Of a DNA stretch of 28,932 nucleotides, positions 19,184-28,683 are shown in pieces. This DNA comes from Priapulus caudatus (lineage: Eukaryota; Priapulida; Priapulimorpha; Priapulimorphida; Priapulidae). How positions within the stretch are numbered: the stretch's first letter is position 1; the number at the start of each line of letters is the position of its first letter. A program made the translations under genes and the position numbers. The notes beneath the pieces were generated by a model. It did no database searches. It had not been told where the DNA came from and worked only from the letters and a program-made list of their open reading frames with translations. The stretch is taken from NCBI RefSeq assembly GCF_000485595.1, contig NW_014577079.1:252938-281869 (forward strand), given 5' to 3'.

Positions 19184-19450
19184 CTCACACCAACACACAA
19201 ACACACACACACACCAACCACACACAACACAACACACACACACACACACACAGAAGACAGACGAGACACAACACACACACAACACACACCACACGCACAC
19301 ACACACACAACACTCACACACACAGCACACCACACACACACACACACAACACACACCACACACACACACACACACACAACACCCACAACACACACACTCA
19401 CACACACACACACACACACACACACCACACACCACTCACAACCACACACA
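19184..19450. repeat. (CA)n compound microsatellite, copy B
   Basis: Same array as 8188-8452, with two base differences and no length change. Confidence 0.95.
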
Positions 19451-19466
19451 CGGCTAGTATTCAATG

Positions 19467-20374
19467 CGTGGCTTCATGGCCATGCATGCATCTTCCCTTT
19501 ATGAACGACTGCTTCTCAATTATGAGTTGTTCGCATGTGGGTCATCCGTGCGTTTCCGTGGTTGTAGCGACTCCTTGAGGAGACCATTCCCAGATGAATG
19601 ACTGCACGCGTGCGGTCACTATGCCGTTTAATTCTTAGGGGTAATAATCTAAGCACTTCACAGGTCCGGTAACTGCTCGCGCGAGCGGGAGACTGTAGCA
19701 TTATGTAGCTGTATATGCATGTATATAATATCTATATATCTATATATATATATATATATATATAGTTCCGCGTTTATATATATATAGTCCAATTAAAAAC
19801 AGTCACGCCCAAGCTTCTTCCTGCATGGAGATCCCACCTTTCGCGCTTATCCAACATACACGGCATTTTTGATGGGGTTCTGTGTATGTGGACATCTCTT
19901 GCATGTCTGCAATGAAAATAGTTCCGGATAATCACGTTGTACAAAACGGTAAAGGACGTCGTCAAATCAGACGTTTCTTCCGTGTGTTTTTAAACATCGC
20001 GTTTTATTGGCTGCGTCGTTAATAGTATTATTATAGATTTACTTCTTATTATTCGATACTTTTTATATTAATTATATGTATTATATGATATATGCCGTCC
20101 AATATGACGATGTCGCATTCTGAAGAAATATATATCGCAAAGCCGAAGAAGAATTATTTTATCAGCGCGCTACCACCTACTGAATTATAACCAGCCAGAT
20201 TTTCCTTTGTCCTAATATCTGGCTATTGCTTGCGATGGGAACTCCACTGCTGGTTAAGTAGGGCATTAGGAAGATGGCAGGCAATCAACTCTGTTGGGCT
20301 TCTTTGCTGTCAGTTCATTTGGACGCTGTCGAGTGGAGCTTGTATATATAGTGTGACAACGTGCGTGCTTGTCG
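19467..20374. other. Intronic sequence, copy B
   Basis: No gene. Counterpart of 8471-9404. A (TA)n run at 19730-19765 is longer than in copy A. Confidence 0.5.
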
Positions 20375-20635
20375 TGTGGCTGTGTGCGCGTGCGGGCGTG
20401 TGTTTGTGTGTGGTTGAGCGTGAGGCGTGTGTGCCGCTGTGTCGCGTGCGTGCGGGCGTGGTTTGTAGTCGTGCGTGCGTGTGGGGCGGTGTTATGGTGG
20501 TGCGTTGGCGCTGCATACGTGTGCGTGGTTTGCGGAAATACGTGGTGCGTGCGTGCGGTCGGCGGCGCGTTTGTGTGTGTGTGCTGTGTGTGGGTGATGT
20601 GTGTGTGATGTGTGGTGTGTGTATGTGTGTGCGTT
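20375..20635. repeat. Degraded (GT)n microsatellite, copy B
   Basis: Same array as 9405-9650 but interrupted by many non-repeat bases (GGTTGAG, GTCGCG, GGCGGTG). The loss of periodicity fits high sequencing error or decay. Confidence 0.85.
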
Positions 20636-23188
20636 CCCGCGATCGAGGAGCGATGACATATACGAAGAAGATATCGTGTCATCGCCTCGAGCGATCTCCG
20701 TCAGAGTTCGTTTTCCGAAGATATTGGTGTCATTCGGGAGTTTCCGTGAGAAATTTCGTCTTCTAGTGTAATTTCCCTCCTCTCGCCACGTGATGAATAC
20801 ATAACGCTAATATACATATAAATACACTTTAAGGTAATTATTACCCTTTGATAAATTGATAACTACTCGGTGGTTAAAAGAGCAAGTCGATGTGGAAGTT
20901 TTTGGTATGACAAGGAACGCTCGCGCTTTAACCAAGTGGAAAGTTTAACGCTGTCAAGTGGCCGCAACTAGCGCGTAATTCGCATTCTTAGTTACTGCGA
21001 ATGTTCAAGGTGCCTAATTAGCTTGCTGGGTATATATTCAAGACGCGTTCGCGAATTTCAACGTGTACCGGCCGTTAAATTGAAAAGGGAAAAAACTACC
21101 ATTTCTCGATTTGTGAATCATAAGGTATCTTGCGTGACTCGATCTGTTGTGTGACGACGTTTAAAAGAATTACGCATCGGCAGCGTTCAACATCAAATTG
21201 CTTATTAGGATAGATACCTCGGTCTGTTTCTTCGAACCATCGTGAATACGCAAGCGTTTTCTCGCTGTATTTCCTGCGAAGCGTTATTAGTCCGTGAAGG
21301 AAGCCATTCATGCAGCTCACGACGGCGCGGCACTCAAGGATCTGGAGCTATTGTGGGCAATTGTTAGCGAGAAAAGCGCTTCAGAGCTGCGGTATGAGCT
21401 CATGTTTACGCTCGCACGAGCTGAGTAATAAAAGGATCGGTCGTCAAAACACTATCGGTTGGTATCTAACGTGGATTAATGCAACATTCATGCACCTTAT
21501 TACGTGCACGCTGCGCGCTATCCACGAGAGTCGTGCCAGGCCTCATCTGGCGCTCGGTATTGCGTGGCGCCCGAGACCAGCTGAATACCCCCGAGGCGGC
21601 GTTTTCAGAACATGCCGAACAATATACACGATACGATTTATGATCGTTATGGAAAGTTTACGATCGGATGATGATTACGACGCGAAATATGGCCCGGTCT
21701 CCTCTCCAGTGTTTCTGAAGTATATGAATGGGCGGACATACAAGTGAAAGGCCTGATGTCTAAAAATTTCCTGAATCGCGGGTTTGTCTTATTATTCAGT
21801 CGTACAGCATCGCTGTTTTATCTCGCGCTGAGGCAGCCGATTGTTAATATTGAATATGGGGAATCTCTCGAACCCATATGATGAGCGTTACAGGGAAGAG
21901 CTGACAAGACATCGAACCCCGCGCACGGCACGTATGCGATTGTTAGGGAAGAGGATGTTGGAATTTCTCACACAGGGATCGTGCTTCAAAACACGACGGG
22001 GCAGTGCTGTGAGCACCACTAAGCTCTCTCTCGACTCTCGCTCTCGAATGGCCAGTCGAGTTTCTGCGTTGGCGCACAGGAGGGTACCGCAGGGAGTCTC
22101 TTCACCTTGCCGACTTTACATGATGAGACTCGTAACAGAAATACACTGGTGTAAGTTATGTACGATTGAGCATTGTCCTAGACCATGTAGTGACCGTACA
22201 TGTCCTTTTAGGTTTTTATCACTGCTCTAAGCTCATCACAGTATGAGTTTTGTGAACAGGTTGAATAGGTCTACTTTTGCGCATTTCGTACGTAAATGCG
22301 TTTTTTAAATAAATGTTGACTAAGTTATTGACATCGGTTCATGCACTAACGTGATATTTAGGTGGGCCATTGCTGATGAAGGATCTATCGCCTCATGTGA
22401 TAAAACCTGGATACGACTCGATCGATCTCAATGAGATCGTGATGAATTGAATTCGTCTTAGTGGTCATGATCTACGTCGCTTCGGTAGTGAGACATCGCA
22501 GAATGATGTACGTATTAGTATATGTAGGGGCGGTTAGATGTTATATAGCCTTAATTAGCAATATAGGTCTATATATAGCGTTCGCTCTGCTGCAGCGTGC
22601 GACAGAGTGAAGGGTTTCATATAATCTAATCATATAAATAGTGTAATAGTGTGAATGGTCGCTTCGGTCATAAGCGAAAATCATTCGGCTATCGCGCACT
22701 TGCTTTTGACGGACATATAAGGAAAATATCCTGAGCACTGGATAGATGCTTTCTGTGAAGCATCCTGTAAGAAATGCATTTCGGCAGAAGTTGGCGCTGT
22801 TTTATGACACAGCGTAACTATTCAGTGACAATCGTAAAAAGCGCGGCGTGGCAAATTTCTCTCGATACTTCTCAAGCAGGCAAACCTTAATGGCCTTTGC
22901 TTTTGTACTATCGTGGGGATTGTAATAACTCTGTTACAATTATTATATTCGTCCGGTGCTAATGTTAAACTGATACCCGTTGATCGCCAGTATGGTACCA
23001 TAGATTATGATGACTTAGTATATATCATAGATATATAGATAAGCCGAGATAGGACAGAATGATGATGTGGACGCATAAGAGGAATAAGAACAATTTAAGT
23101 CATAACATAGCAAAATAATATCATTTATCAATAGATCTCTCACGTAGTATATATATATTTATTTATTTATTGTATTACACATCAGCAT
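20636..23188. other. Intronic sequence, copy B; no gene seen
   Basis: Aligns along its length with 9651-12142, with an indel roughly every 10-30 bases. Open frames here (for example 21310-21747 and 21841-22230, both +) have no counterpart in the cleaner copy A and are products of frameshifts. Confidence 0.6.
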
Positions 23189-23223
23189 AGGAGCTAATAA
23201 TGAGCAAATCTTATTAGCTCCTG
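23189..23223. mobile_element. Hairpin mini-element (copy B version of 12143)
   Basis: AGGAGCTAATAATGA and TTATTAGCTCCTG arms with small indels. The left duplicate ATCAGCAT is retained (23181-23188), and the right flank reads ATCAGGCT. Confidence 0.7.
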
Positions 23224-23418
23224 ATCAGGCTATAATTGATCAGGACTTTTATCTTTTTATAATTATACGAATTGTGTGTGAGCGGATGTGTGTGTAAGGT
23301 TATTCTACGATATTGTAGCCGAAACGTATGTGACTGAGCATATTCAGTGTGCACATAGATTAATTGCCAGGCCGCAAGGAAGAAGAACGAAACGGTCTAA
23401 TACTGTTCATCTTTGCAG

Positions 23419-23617
23419 ACATCACTCTGGTCGAAGAGCATCCCGGAAAACATGAGTTCGACTCACGGCACAGGTCGCCACGGCCCTGAATGTCCAGTCT
23501 TCGAGGCTGGAGGACCTTATTGACCTTGGCAGGAGGAGAGCATAAGATTAGCCTCTTCCTACTGGACGCTAGATGGGTCTGATGTTCCACAGGTGAAGGA
23601 TCCCCTCATCGTGGCGG
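23419..23617 (+). pseudogene. Broken PLD3/4-like exon 2 (copy B)
   Basis: Counterpart of 12372-12558. The acceptor TTTGCAG, the GAGCATCCCGGAAAACATGA core and the CTCTTCCTACTGGACGCT stretch (family motif SYWTL) are clear. At least ten small indels shift the frame, for example ACATCACTCTGGTCGAAGAG against ACTCACTCTGGTCGAGAG, and the donor context has lost a base (GTGGCGGTAG against GTGGCAGGTAG). Either this is sequencing error left unpolished in an extra assembled copy, or it is a decayed exon. It cannot code as written. Confidence 0.85.
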
Positions 23618-23657
23618 TAGCAGACGAACAGTTCGTGTTTCTGATTATAGAATACAT

Positions 23658-23690
23658 CAGGAGTGTATCAAAATTTTTGATACACTCCTG
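23658..23690. mobile_element. 33-bp hairpin mini-element, copy B only
   Basis: Perfect 16-base arms (CAGGAGTGTATCAAAA and its complement) surround a single central T. The empty site is seen in copy A at 12591-12600 (AGATAACATG). Here the right flank is ATAACAT and the left flank AATACAT is a one-error version of it, so a 7-bp target duplication is likely. Confidence 0.83.
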
Positions 23691-23729
23691 ATAACATGGA
23701 ACATGGAACATAGACGATGGGCATACTAT

Positions 23730-23774
23730 CAAGAGCGGGATAATACCTTCATAATAGGTATGTATTAGCTCTTG
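23730..23774. mobile_element. 45-bp hairpin mini-element, copy B only, TSD ATACTAT
   Basis: Ends CAAGAGC...GCTCTTG with an inner ATACCT...AGGTAT stem. Exact 7-bp repeats ATACTAT lie at 23723-23729 and 23775-23781. Copy A has a single ATACTAT at this point (12624-12630), immediately before the 60-bp element. The insertion therefore reused the target of its neighbour. Confidence 0.85.
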
Positions 23775-23781
23775 ATACTAT

Positions 23782-23839
23782 AAGGAGTGTGTAATGTAGA
23801 CTATTTTATTAATTAATATGTCTATTTTATACACTCCTG
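23782..23839. mobile_element. Hairpin mini-element (copy B version of 12631)
   Basis: AAGGAGTGTGTAATGTAGAC left arm and GTCTATTTTATACACTCCTG-like right arm, followed by ATACTATGATG as in copy A. Confidence 0.78.
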
Positions 23840-25079
23840 ATACTATGATGTCGCCCAAACGTTGTAATAAAATAGCACTGGCCACGTGATCCGTACGAGC
23901 GAGCGGCATTGGACAGGACGTGTACGTTCTTTTATGATAAAGGGTCGTTCTTAAAGAGTTACTTGCACTTGTATACTGTGTCACCTCATGGGACGGAAAT
24001 GGCAAAAGGTCATTTATAGAAGCTCTCGTCTGTATTGAGGGTGGAGCCGCTAATAGAGTTTGATGTAGTTGACAGGCTCTTTGTAAACGGTTTTAATATT
24101 TATGATATTGTAAGCTGATAATGCTGTGAAAGTTGACGTTTTTGCAATCAGCGATTTCTAATGTTTATAGATAGATGATGTGAGAACAGTTGGCTATAAC
24201 ACGCCTTCACTAGACTTGTAGACTGGTGAATTGATAACGTTTTTTTTAGAGGAAGTATGGTGTTAGTTATTTGAATTTAAATTCTTGAAAGCAAATTAAA
24301 TGTAGATGCAATTTAAACGATTTCTCGTCGTCTATTTGGGGAAATTGGATTTGTACTTAATTATGAATACGAATTGTTGGCATTCGGGCAATTTTTTATT
24401 TCTAATAACTCTAAAATACTTTAAGAGATATACATTGCTTTGCGTACATATATACATTATAACTTACGATGTATATGATGTTATCCTAGCTACCTAATGC
24501 ATCGAGATTCATGTCCTATCTGCCGCGATCCCTTCGCTGATGGCTACTTCTAGTATAAAATCCTTGTAGTTAAACCCCTTGAGGCTTGCATGGATCTTAC
24601 AAATTATATATTACAGCGAAGTGAGCTGGCGGGGTACGGTTGTTGCCAGAGAAGGCCTCTTCAAGGCAATAGCCTATACGATATGTTTGTGCTTTTAGAT
24701 GTTATTCTTCTTCTCTACTGACTTTATCGCTCGCAATGTTCGGAAGTTGCACCCGAAGAGCACATGTTCAGTTTGCAGCTAGGATAGAAAAATTCGCTAA
24801 ATGTTGTCTAATGTACGAATGAAAGCCTGTCATTCCAACTGCACGCCGTGAGATCCGATACTAACCTTATTGAAAGCATCATCGGGATGTAATGTTGCGA
24901 TGGCGCGTGTGGGGGCGATCGGTGTCTTGTAAGTTAATTTGTTGAGGTGCCAGGTATCCCTCTGCGACACTCGCTATTGCAAATGGACCTACCAAGTCCA
25001 CGTCTCCTGCCAAGTTGTGACTCCAACTATCAGGCATGGAATCTCTATGCTAGCCGTGCGTGATCGCGCGAGTGTTCCG
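23840..25079. other. PLD intron 2, copy B; no gene seen
   Basis: Counterpart of 12698-14040, including a noisy Tigger-like end near 24035-24070. It lacks the 78-bp array. Confidence 0.5.
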
Positions 25080-25205
25080 TGGTTTGTGTCTGCGTGTGCG
25101 TGTATTGTGCTGGCGTGCGTGCGTGCGGCGTGCATGCTGTGTGTGTAGCTGACCCCGCTGCGTGCGTGCCGAGTGCGTGCCGTACGTGCGTCGCGACGTA
25201 GTGTC
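25080..25205. repeat. Degraded (GTGC)n microsatellite, copy B
   Basis: Interrupted GTGCGTGC units corresponding to 14045-14148. Confidence 0.75.
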
Positions 25206-26093
25206 GTCGTGATTATATCAAACCGTTTTCGGTAAAACTGTGACTTACCTATTCCCGTTATTGAATTACGTGGAAAGCGAAGCTTCGTACTTGCGTTGTA
25301 TACGCGGCAGCAACATTCGTTAAGGCGAGTCGTGGAGAGGACACCGATGTCACGGATACCGTGGGTCAAAAAGAAACTCTACGCGTTCCTTGAGCCGCTA
25401 TGCACAAGTGACAATAACTCTGGCTACGATTACTAACAATACTGACACCGAACGTTTGTTGCCAACGTTGAAAGGGCGTTTCTTTTAACATTAGAGATGG
25501 GAACGGAGGAGGGCAGAGTCTGGACTTTCTGATAACTTTCAGAGTTCGTTCTGGTTGCTCAGTCGGGAAAAAATTAATTCTTTAGTTACGATTTCATTCG
25601 TTTTTCTTGGTCCTGACAAGGTGTATGTTTATTCTCGCGTTGGCGCTTTCTTCTTTCTAGGGAGAGATAAATTGAACTCTCAACAGAGAAAGATAGTGCG
25701 GCAAGTGATCCTATACTAGTTGTACAATCGGAAAACGGAGAATACGTGCCTATTTCACAACATGATATCGATTCATTTCGTTACTTTGGGCCTGCAGTCT
25801 AGAATAATGTTAAAAACAAACCAAAGGCTTGTCAATCTCCACGTGTATCTAGGCTGAGATATTGGGGCTCGTAAACTTCCCCTCCCAGGCTCCGGGAGCC
25901 TCGCATACACATGAATTCATGAGCTTGATCTAGGTAGTACTAAGCTGGCCAGCATGTTGTTATTTATAATAATTGCTAAGTTATAGCCAAAGGTGATGGT
26001 TTAATTCATCCGAGTGGGCCATTTCGCGAGTGTTGAAGCAGCAAGCTAGTGCGATTTGAGTGAATATCTCCTGGACAAGCAAGAGACTGATGA
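25206..26093. other. PLD intron 2, copy B, distal part
   Basis: No gene. It aligns with 14149-14985 with many indels, up to the start of the hAT-like element. Confidence 0.5.
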
Positions 26094-26651
26094 CAGTGTT
26101 CTCAACGGTGGGCCGCGGACACTGGTGGGGCCGCGAAGCTCTCCTATGGTGGCCGCGACACTCGGCCAGAAAAAAATTAAAAAAAGAGACTTATCTACGG
26201 ACGAGTACTCTGAAGCTTCATCTTGCAGAAAGACGCTTCATTCATGCTGATACTTGCCAAGCAAATTGGAATCCCCTTCACTGTCAAACGCGTGCAGCAC
26301 CTTTCTCGATTACATTCACCAAACTATCTTGTGGTCTGGACTTATCCAGCTTGTAACTGTGGCAAAATCAAAAGCACGAAACGTCTCAAAGCAGCACTCT
26401 TAATGCACATTGCGCTGCGTGAGCTGTCCCCACAATACACCAGCGACCTTGATCTTATCTTAGTTCCAGAAAGCAAGCTTCAAGTTGTCTCATTAGAAGT
26501 TTGCAAGAATGAGTTTTAATTCAGTTTTAGTAGAAAAATTTAAATTTCCATTGTATTTTTCTTGCCTCATTATATGGCTTAGCTGGGCCGCGAAAAGGTC
26601 AACAGTCTAAGTTCGGCAGACGCCCGCGTTTAAAAAGGTTGAGAAGCACTG
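26094..26651 (+). mobile_element. hAT-like non-autonomous transposon (558 bp)
   Basis: Left end CAGTGTTCTCAAC (a noisy form of the 14986 terminus) with GGTGGGCCGCG subterminal repeats. The right end GGTTGAGAAGCACTG (26637-26651) is followed by ACCTAATG (26652-26659). That octamer matches the duplicate preceding the clean left end at 14978-14985. GCTGGGCCGCGAAAAGG near the right end is a matching subterminal motif. It is too short for a hAT transposase (usually 600 or more codons), so it is non-autonomous. It lies in the PLD intron just before exon 3. Confidence 0.82.
26223..26519 (+). CDS. Unassigned 98-codon ORF inside the hAT-like element
   Basis: This open frame runs from an ATG at 26223 to TAA at 26519 inside the transposon. 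The peptide contains FTVKRVQHLSRLHSPNYLVV, a CNCGK cysteine pair and a KRLKAALLMHIALREL helix-like stretch. I do not recognise it, and it does not show the hAT dimerisation motif. It could be a relic of the element's transposase, a captured host exon, or chance. The sequence here is not repetitive and lies outside the duplicated, noisy region. Confidence 0.3.
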   Translation: MQKDASFMLILAKQIGIPFTVKRVQHLSRLHSPNYLVVWTYPACNCGKIKSTKRLKAALLMHIALRELSPQYTSDLDLILVPESKLQVVSLEVCKNEF

Positions 26652-26659
26652 ACCTAATG

Positions 26660-27003
26660 CATTCCCTGTCTGAAGGAATATATCACGTGGAGACTTTTGG
26701 GAGATTTTTTGTGTGCGTGGATTTGATAAATAATATGTCACGATATATATATAAAAAACCGCTGCCCTGTAATGACTTCACACACAAATTTTGGCCACAC
26801 ATTTTTTTGCATTCTCATGTCAACAAGTCTTGCGTCCTCAATACAGAGGCAAATCAAATACTGGTGAATAATCGATTAGCTTCTGGTGATATTTAGTGCT
26901 CATGATTACAGAGACACGTGTTCTGTTATTAGGAGCTAGTAATGATATGCGTGGCAGTGCTGCATGGTGATAATTACTGATAGGTAGATAATGTCTTCCG
27001 CAG
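26660..27003. other. PLD intron 2 3' end
   Basis: Single-copy intron leading to exon 3. TTAGGAGCTAGTAATGATA at 26929-26947 resembles one arm of the hairpin family, but no clear partner arm is seen. A short + frame at 26639-26896 has no recognisable content. Confidence 0.5.
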
Positions 27004-27127
27004 GGCGAGAAGATATTTGAAAAGCTTGTGAGGGCTGGAAAGGAACGTGGCATCAAGATTCGAATAGCACAAGATCAACCGTCAGAATACCAACCAGACA
27101 TAGATACACAGGAACTGCATGACATGG
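27004..27127 (+). CDS. PLD3/4-like exon 3
   Basis: Coding exon for residues 145-185, plus the first base of a split glycine. The acceptor is GTCTTCCGCAG and the donor GTGCGT. It begins GEKIFEKLVRAGKERGIKIR and continues IAQDQPSEYQPDIDTQELHD. It aligns with the PLD3/PLD4 segment that begins 'GEEVL..L', contains 'V.VRIA..KPSGPQP..DLQ.L' and precedes the first HKD motif. Phase 0 at the start matches the end of exon 2. Phase 1 at the end matches exon 4. It is single copy and free of indels. Confidence 0.9.
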
Positions 27128-27476
27128 GTGCGTGCTGATCCGAAAACGGGAACGAACCGAGAAATTCTGAAAGGGACAGGAGGGGTGGATGCAGAGCGAA
27201 GAGGGTAGCGTGTACCCCTACCCCCGTATATGTTTAGAGGATGGAGTTGCACTCTAAATGATGTTTTGAAGTGTTTTTCTTCATTTCAACTGAAACAAGT
27301 TACTGCCACATAGAAAAATCCGACCGGCAATCATAAATGTCTTGGCCCCTGGGCCGGGGCCGTTACAAATACAAATGTTTACTGTCAGCAAAAGATCTCA
27401 TTTTATTTTTGAATATAATATAACGGCATACCTGACGTCGACAATTGGACACATTTTGAATCTTTATTTGTTTCAG
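27128..27476. other. PLD intron 3
   Basis: 349-bp intron with GT/AG ends. It contains a GC hairpin (GGCCCCTGGGCCGGGGCC, 27344-27361) and no other recognised feature. Confidence 0.75.
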
Positions 27477-27610
27477 GTGTAGCCCAGGTCAGATCACTAA
27501 ACTTTAACAAGTTGATAGGTGCCGGGATATTACACACGAAGATGTGGCTGGTGGATAATAAACACTTCTACATAGGCAGTGGAAATCTAGACTGGCGGTC
27601 ACTAACGCAG
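27477..27610 (+). CDS. PLD3/4-like exon 4: first HKD catalytic motif
   Basis: Coding exon for residues 186-230. The acceptor is TTTGTTTCAG and the donor GTAGGTG. It reads [16 protein letters not shown] then [20 protein letters not shown] and LDWRSLTQ. The HxKxxxxD catalytic signature of the phospholipase D superfamily is present (H205, K207, D212 in the reconstructed numbering), followed by GSGN. In PLD3/PLD4 this motif works with a second HKD motif to cleave 5' ends of single-stranded nucleic acid in the endolysosome. The second motif must lie beyond the window. LDWRSLTQ matches the family's MDWRSLTQ. I see no disabling change. Confidence 0.93.
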
Positions 27611-28280
27611 GTAGGTGATCAAACACCCTATACTATTAATTAACCGTATAATCAAAAATATTAATAACTTTCAAATAAGCAATTTAAGATTTTTCTCTAA
27701 GCAAAAGTATCATCTGATTGGTCTAAGGGCTGACGTTTGGTTTGGAGAGCATATATTTCTATTTTTTCGCAGAGCTTAGTTGGAATATAGGGCGGGCATA
27801 GTTCTAGATCTGCTCGCATAACTTTATGTTATGTAATGAATCCGTACAACACAAAATAATTCACAACCCACTCCACCAAATACCTAGTATTAATTGCATC
27901 TAATTACGAGTCTTACGCTCTAAAGTATAGCATGCATCGCGTGACGCGTTGGTTAGGGTTGGTCATTTATATACCCCTAACACGAAACCGCCGTGTGTAA
28001 TGCCGTTTGTTTAAATTTTTGTGTATTTTTTGGCACCTCCAGTAAAATCATAACAAAATAATTTTTTGTCAATTTTTTTAGACATATGGCTCCCCCTGAC
28101 CTTCCTGCCTATTCATTCCGTGTCGATATCCTCATGTGGCAGCTCTATTAGTTTAACAGATTGCAATAGCGCGTACTTCTTTCAAAGCTACTACGCGGAG
28201 ACTGACTCAGCACATCATAATAACTGTAACATATAGAGCGCTGTATTGCGGGCGTTGTTGGCTCATGGCGTATATATTAT
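27611..28280. other. PLD intron 4
   Basis: AT-rich intronic sequence. No next coding exon was found before the end of the window. Confidence 0.6.
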
Positions 28281-28333
28281 CAGGAGTAGATATATTATAT
28301 ATTATCAGGAGTCGTCCCTATTATCTACTCCTG
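28281..28333. mobile_element. 53-bp hairpin mini-element, TSD ATATTAT
   Basis: Outer arms CAGGAGTAGATA and its complement TATCTACTCCTG, flanked by exact 7-bp repeats ATATTAT (28274-28280 and 28334-28340). Inside, ATATTATCAGGAGTCGTCCC at 28300-28319 carries a second left-end motif. This may be a nested partial insertion. Confidence 0.8.
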
Positions 28334-28424
28334 ATATTATATAAATTCTATGGTTTTGAGTGCATCATTTTCTGATTCGTTCCGCTTGCCCTTTGTCAGT
28401 AAAATGTGGCTATGCTTGTTGAGC

Positions 28425-28480
28425 GTGTGCGTGCGCACATGCATACGTGCGTGCGTGCATTCGTGTGCAATGCAATGACA
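28425..28480. repeat. GTGC-rich simple sequence
   Basis: Short GTGCGTGCG and TACGTGCGTGCGTGCA stretch. No gene. Confidence 0.6.
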
Positions 28481-28584
28481 TATTACACGCAGGTGTATTT
28501 GCATTCATTGCCAGCGCACGTATAGCGACCGCATTTTCCCCTCGTATGATCCAGACGAGAGCGACATGGCAACGCCACCGGCAC

Positions 28585-28603
28585 ACATACACACACGCAC
28601 ACA

Positions 28604-28635
<32 letters not shown>

Positions 28636-28683
28636 CCCGCACACACATCCGCGCGCGCGCACGCACGCACACACAGACACGTC
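28585..28683. repeat. (CA)n/(CGCA)n microsatellite
   Basis: ACACAC and GCACGCAC units. The Thr/His and Cys/Val frames across it are repeat artefacts. Confidence 0.93.

Larger units (their letters stand above)
17963..19466. repeat. Near-identical core block, copy B
   Basis: Matches 6967-8470 without indels, including the GA array (17986-18341) and the CA array (19184-19450). Divergence resumes immediately outside it. Confidence 0.88.
15071..26181. repeat. Tandem duplication unit, copy B
   Basis: Second copy of the unit of about 11.1 kb. Its first half (15071 to about 17962) is intact by the exon 1 reading frame. Its second half (after about 19460) differs from copy A by frequent 1-2 base insertions and deletions that also break exon 2. 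It carries two hairpin insertions that copy A lacks, and it lacks a 78-bp tandem array that copy A has. The two versions are therefore not simply the same DNA read twice. Confidence 0.93.

Noticed and set aside
21310-22230. Two + frames of 145 and 129 codons
   Set aside because: They appear only in the indel-rich copy B and have no open equivalent in the cleaner copy A sequence. They are frameshift products with no known domain.
4009-26181. Two functional PLD paralogues in tandem
   Set aside because: Each copy has one broken exon of the two, and only one set of downstream exons exists. The breakage pattern (dense 1-2 base indels in introns, repeats and exons alike) is not what selection-driven divergence looks like.
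14986-26651. A giant hAT transposon that captured PLD exons
   Set aside because: A complete short element (26094-26651) with its own left end is present, and the 14986 end is part of the duplicated unit. The enclosing appearance is explained by tandem duplication.
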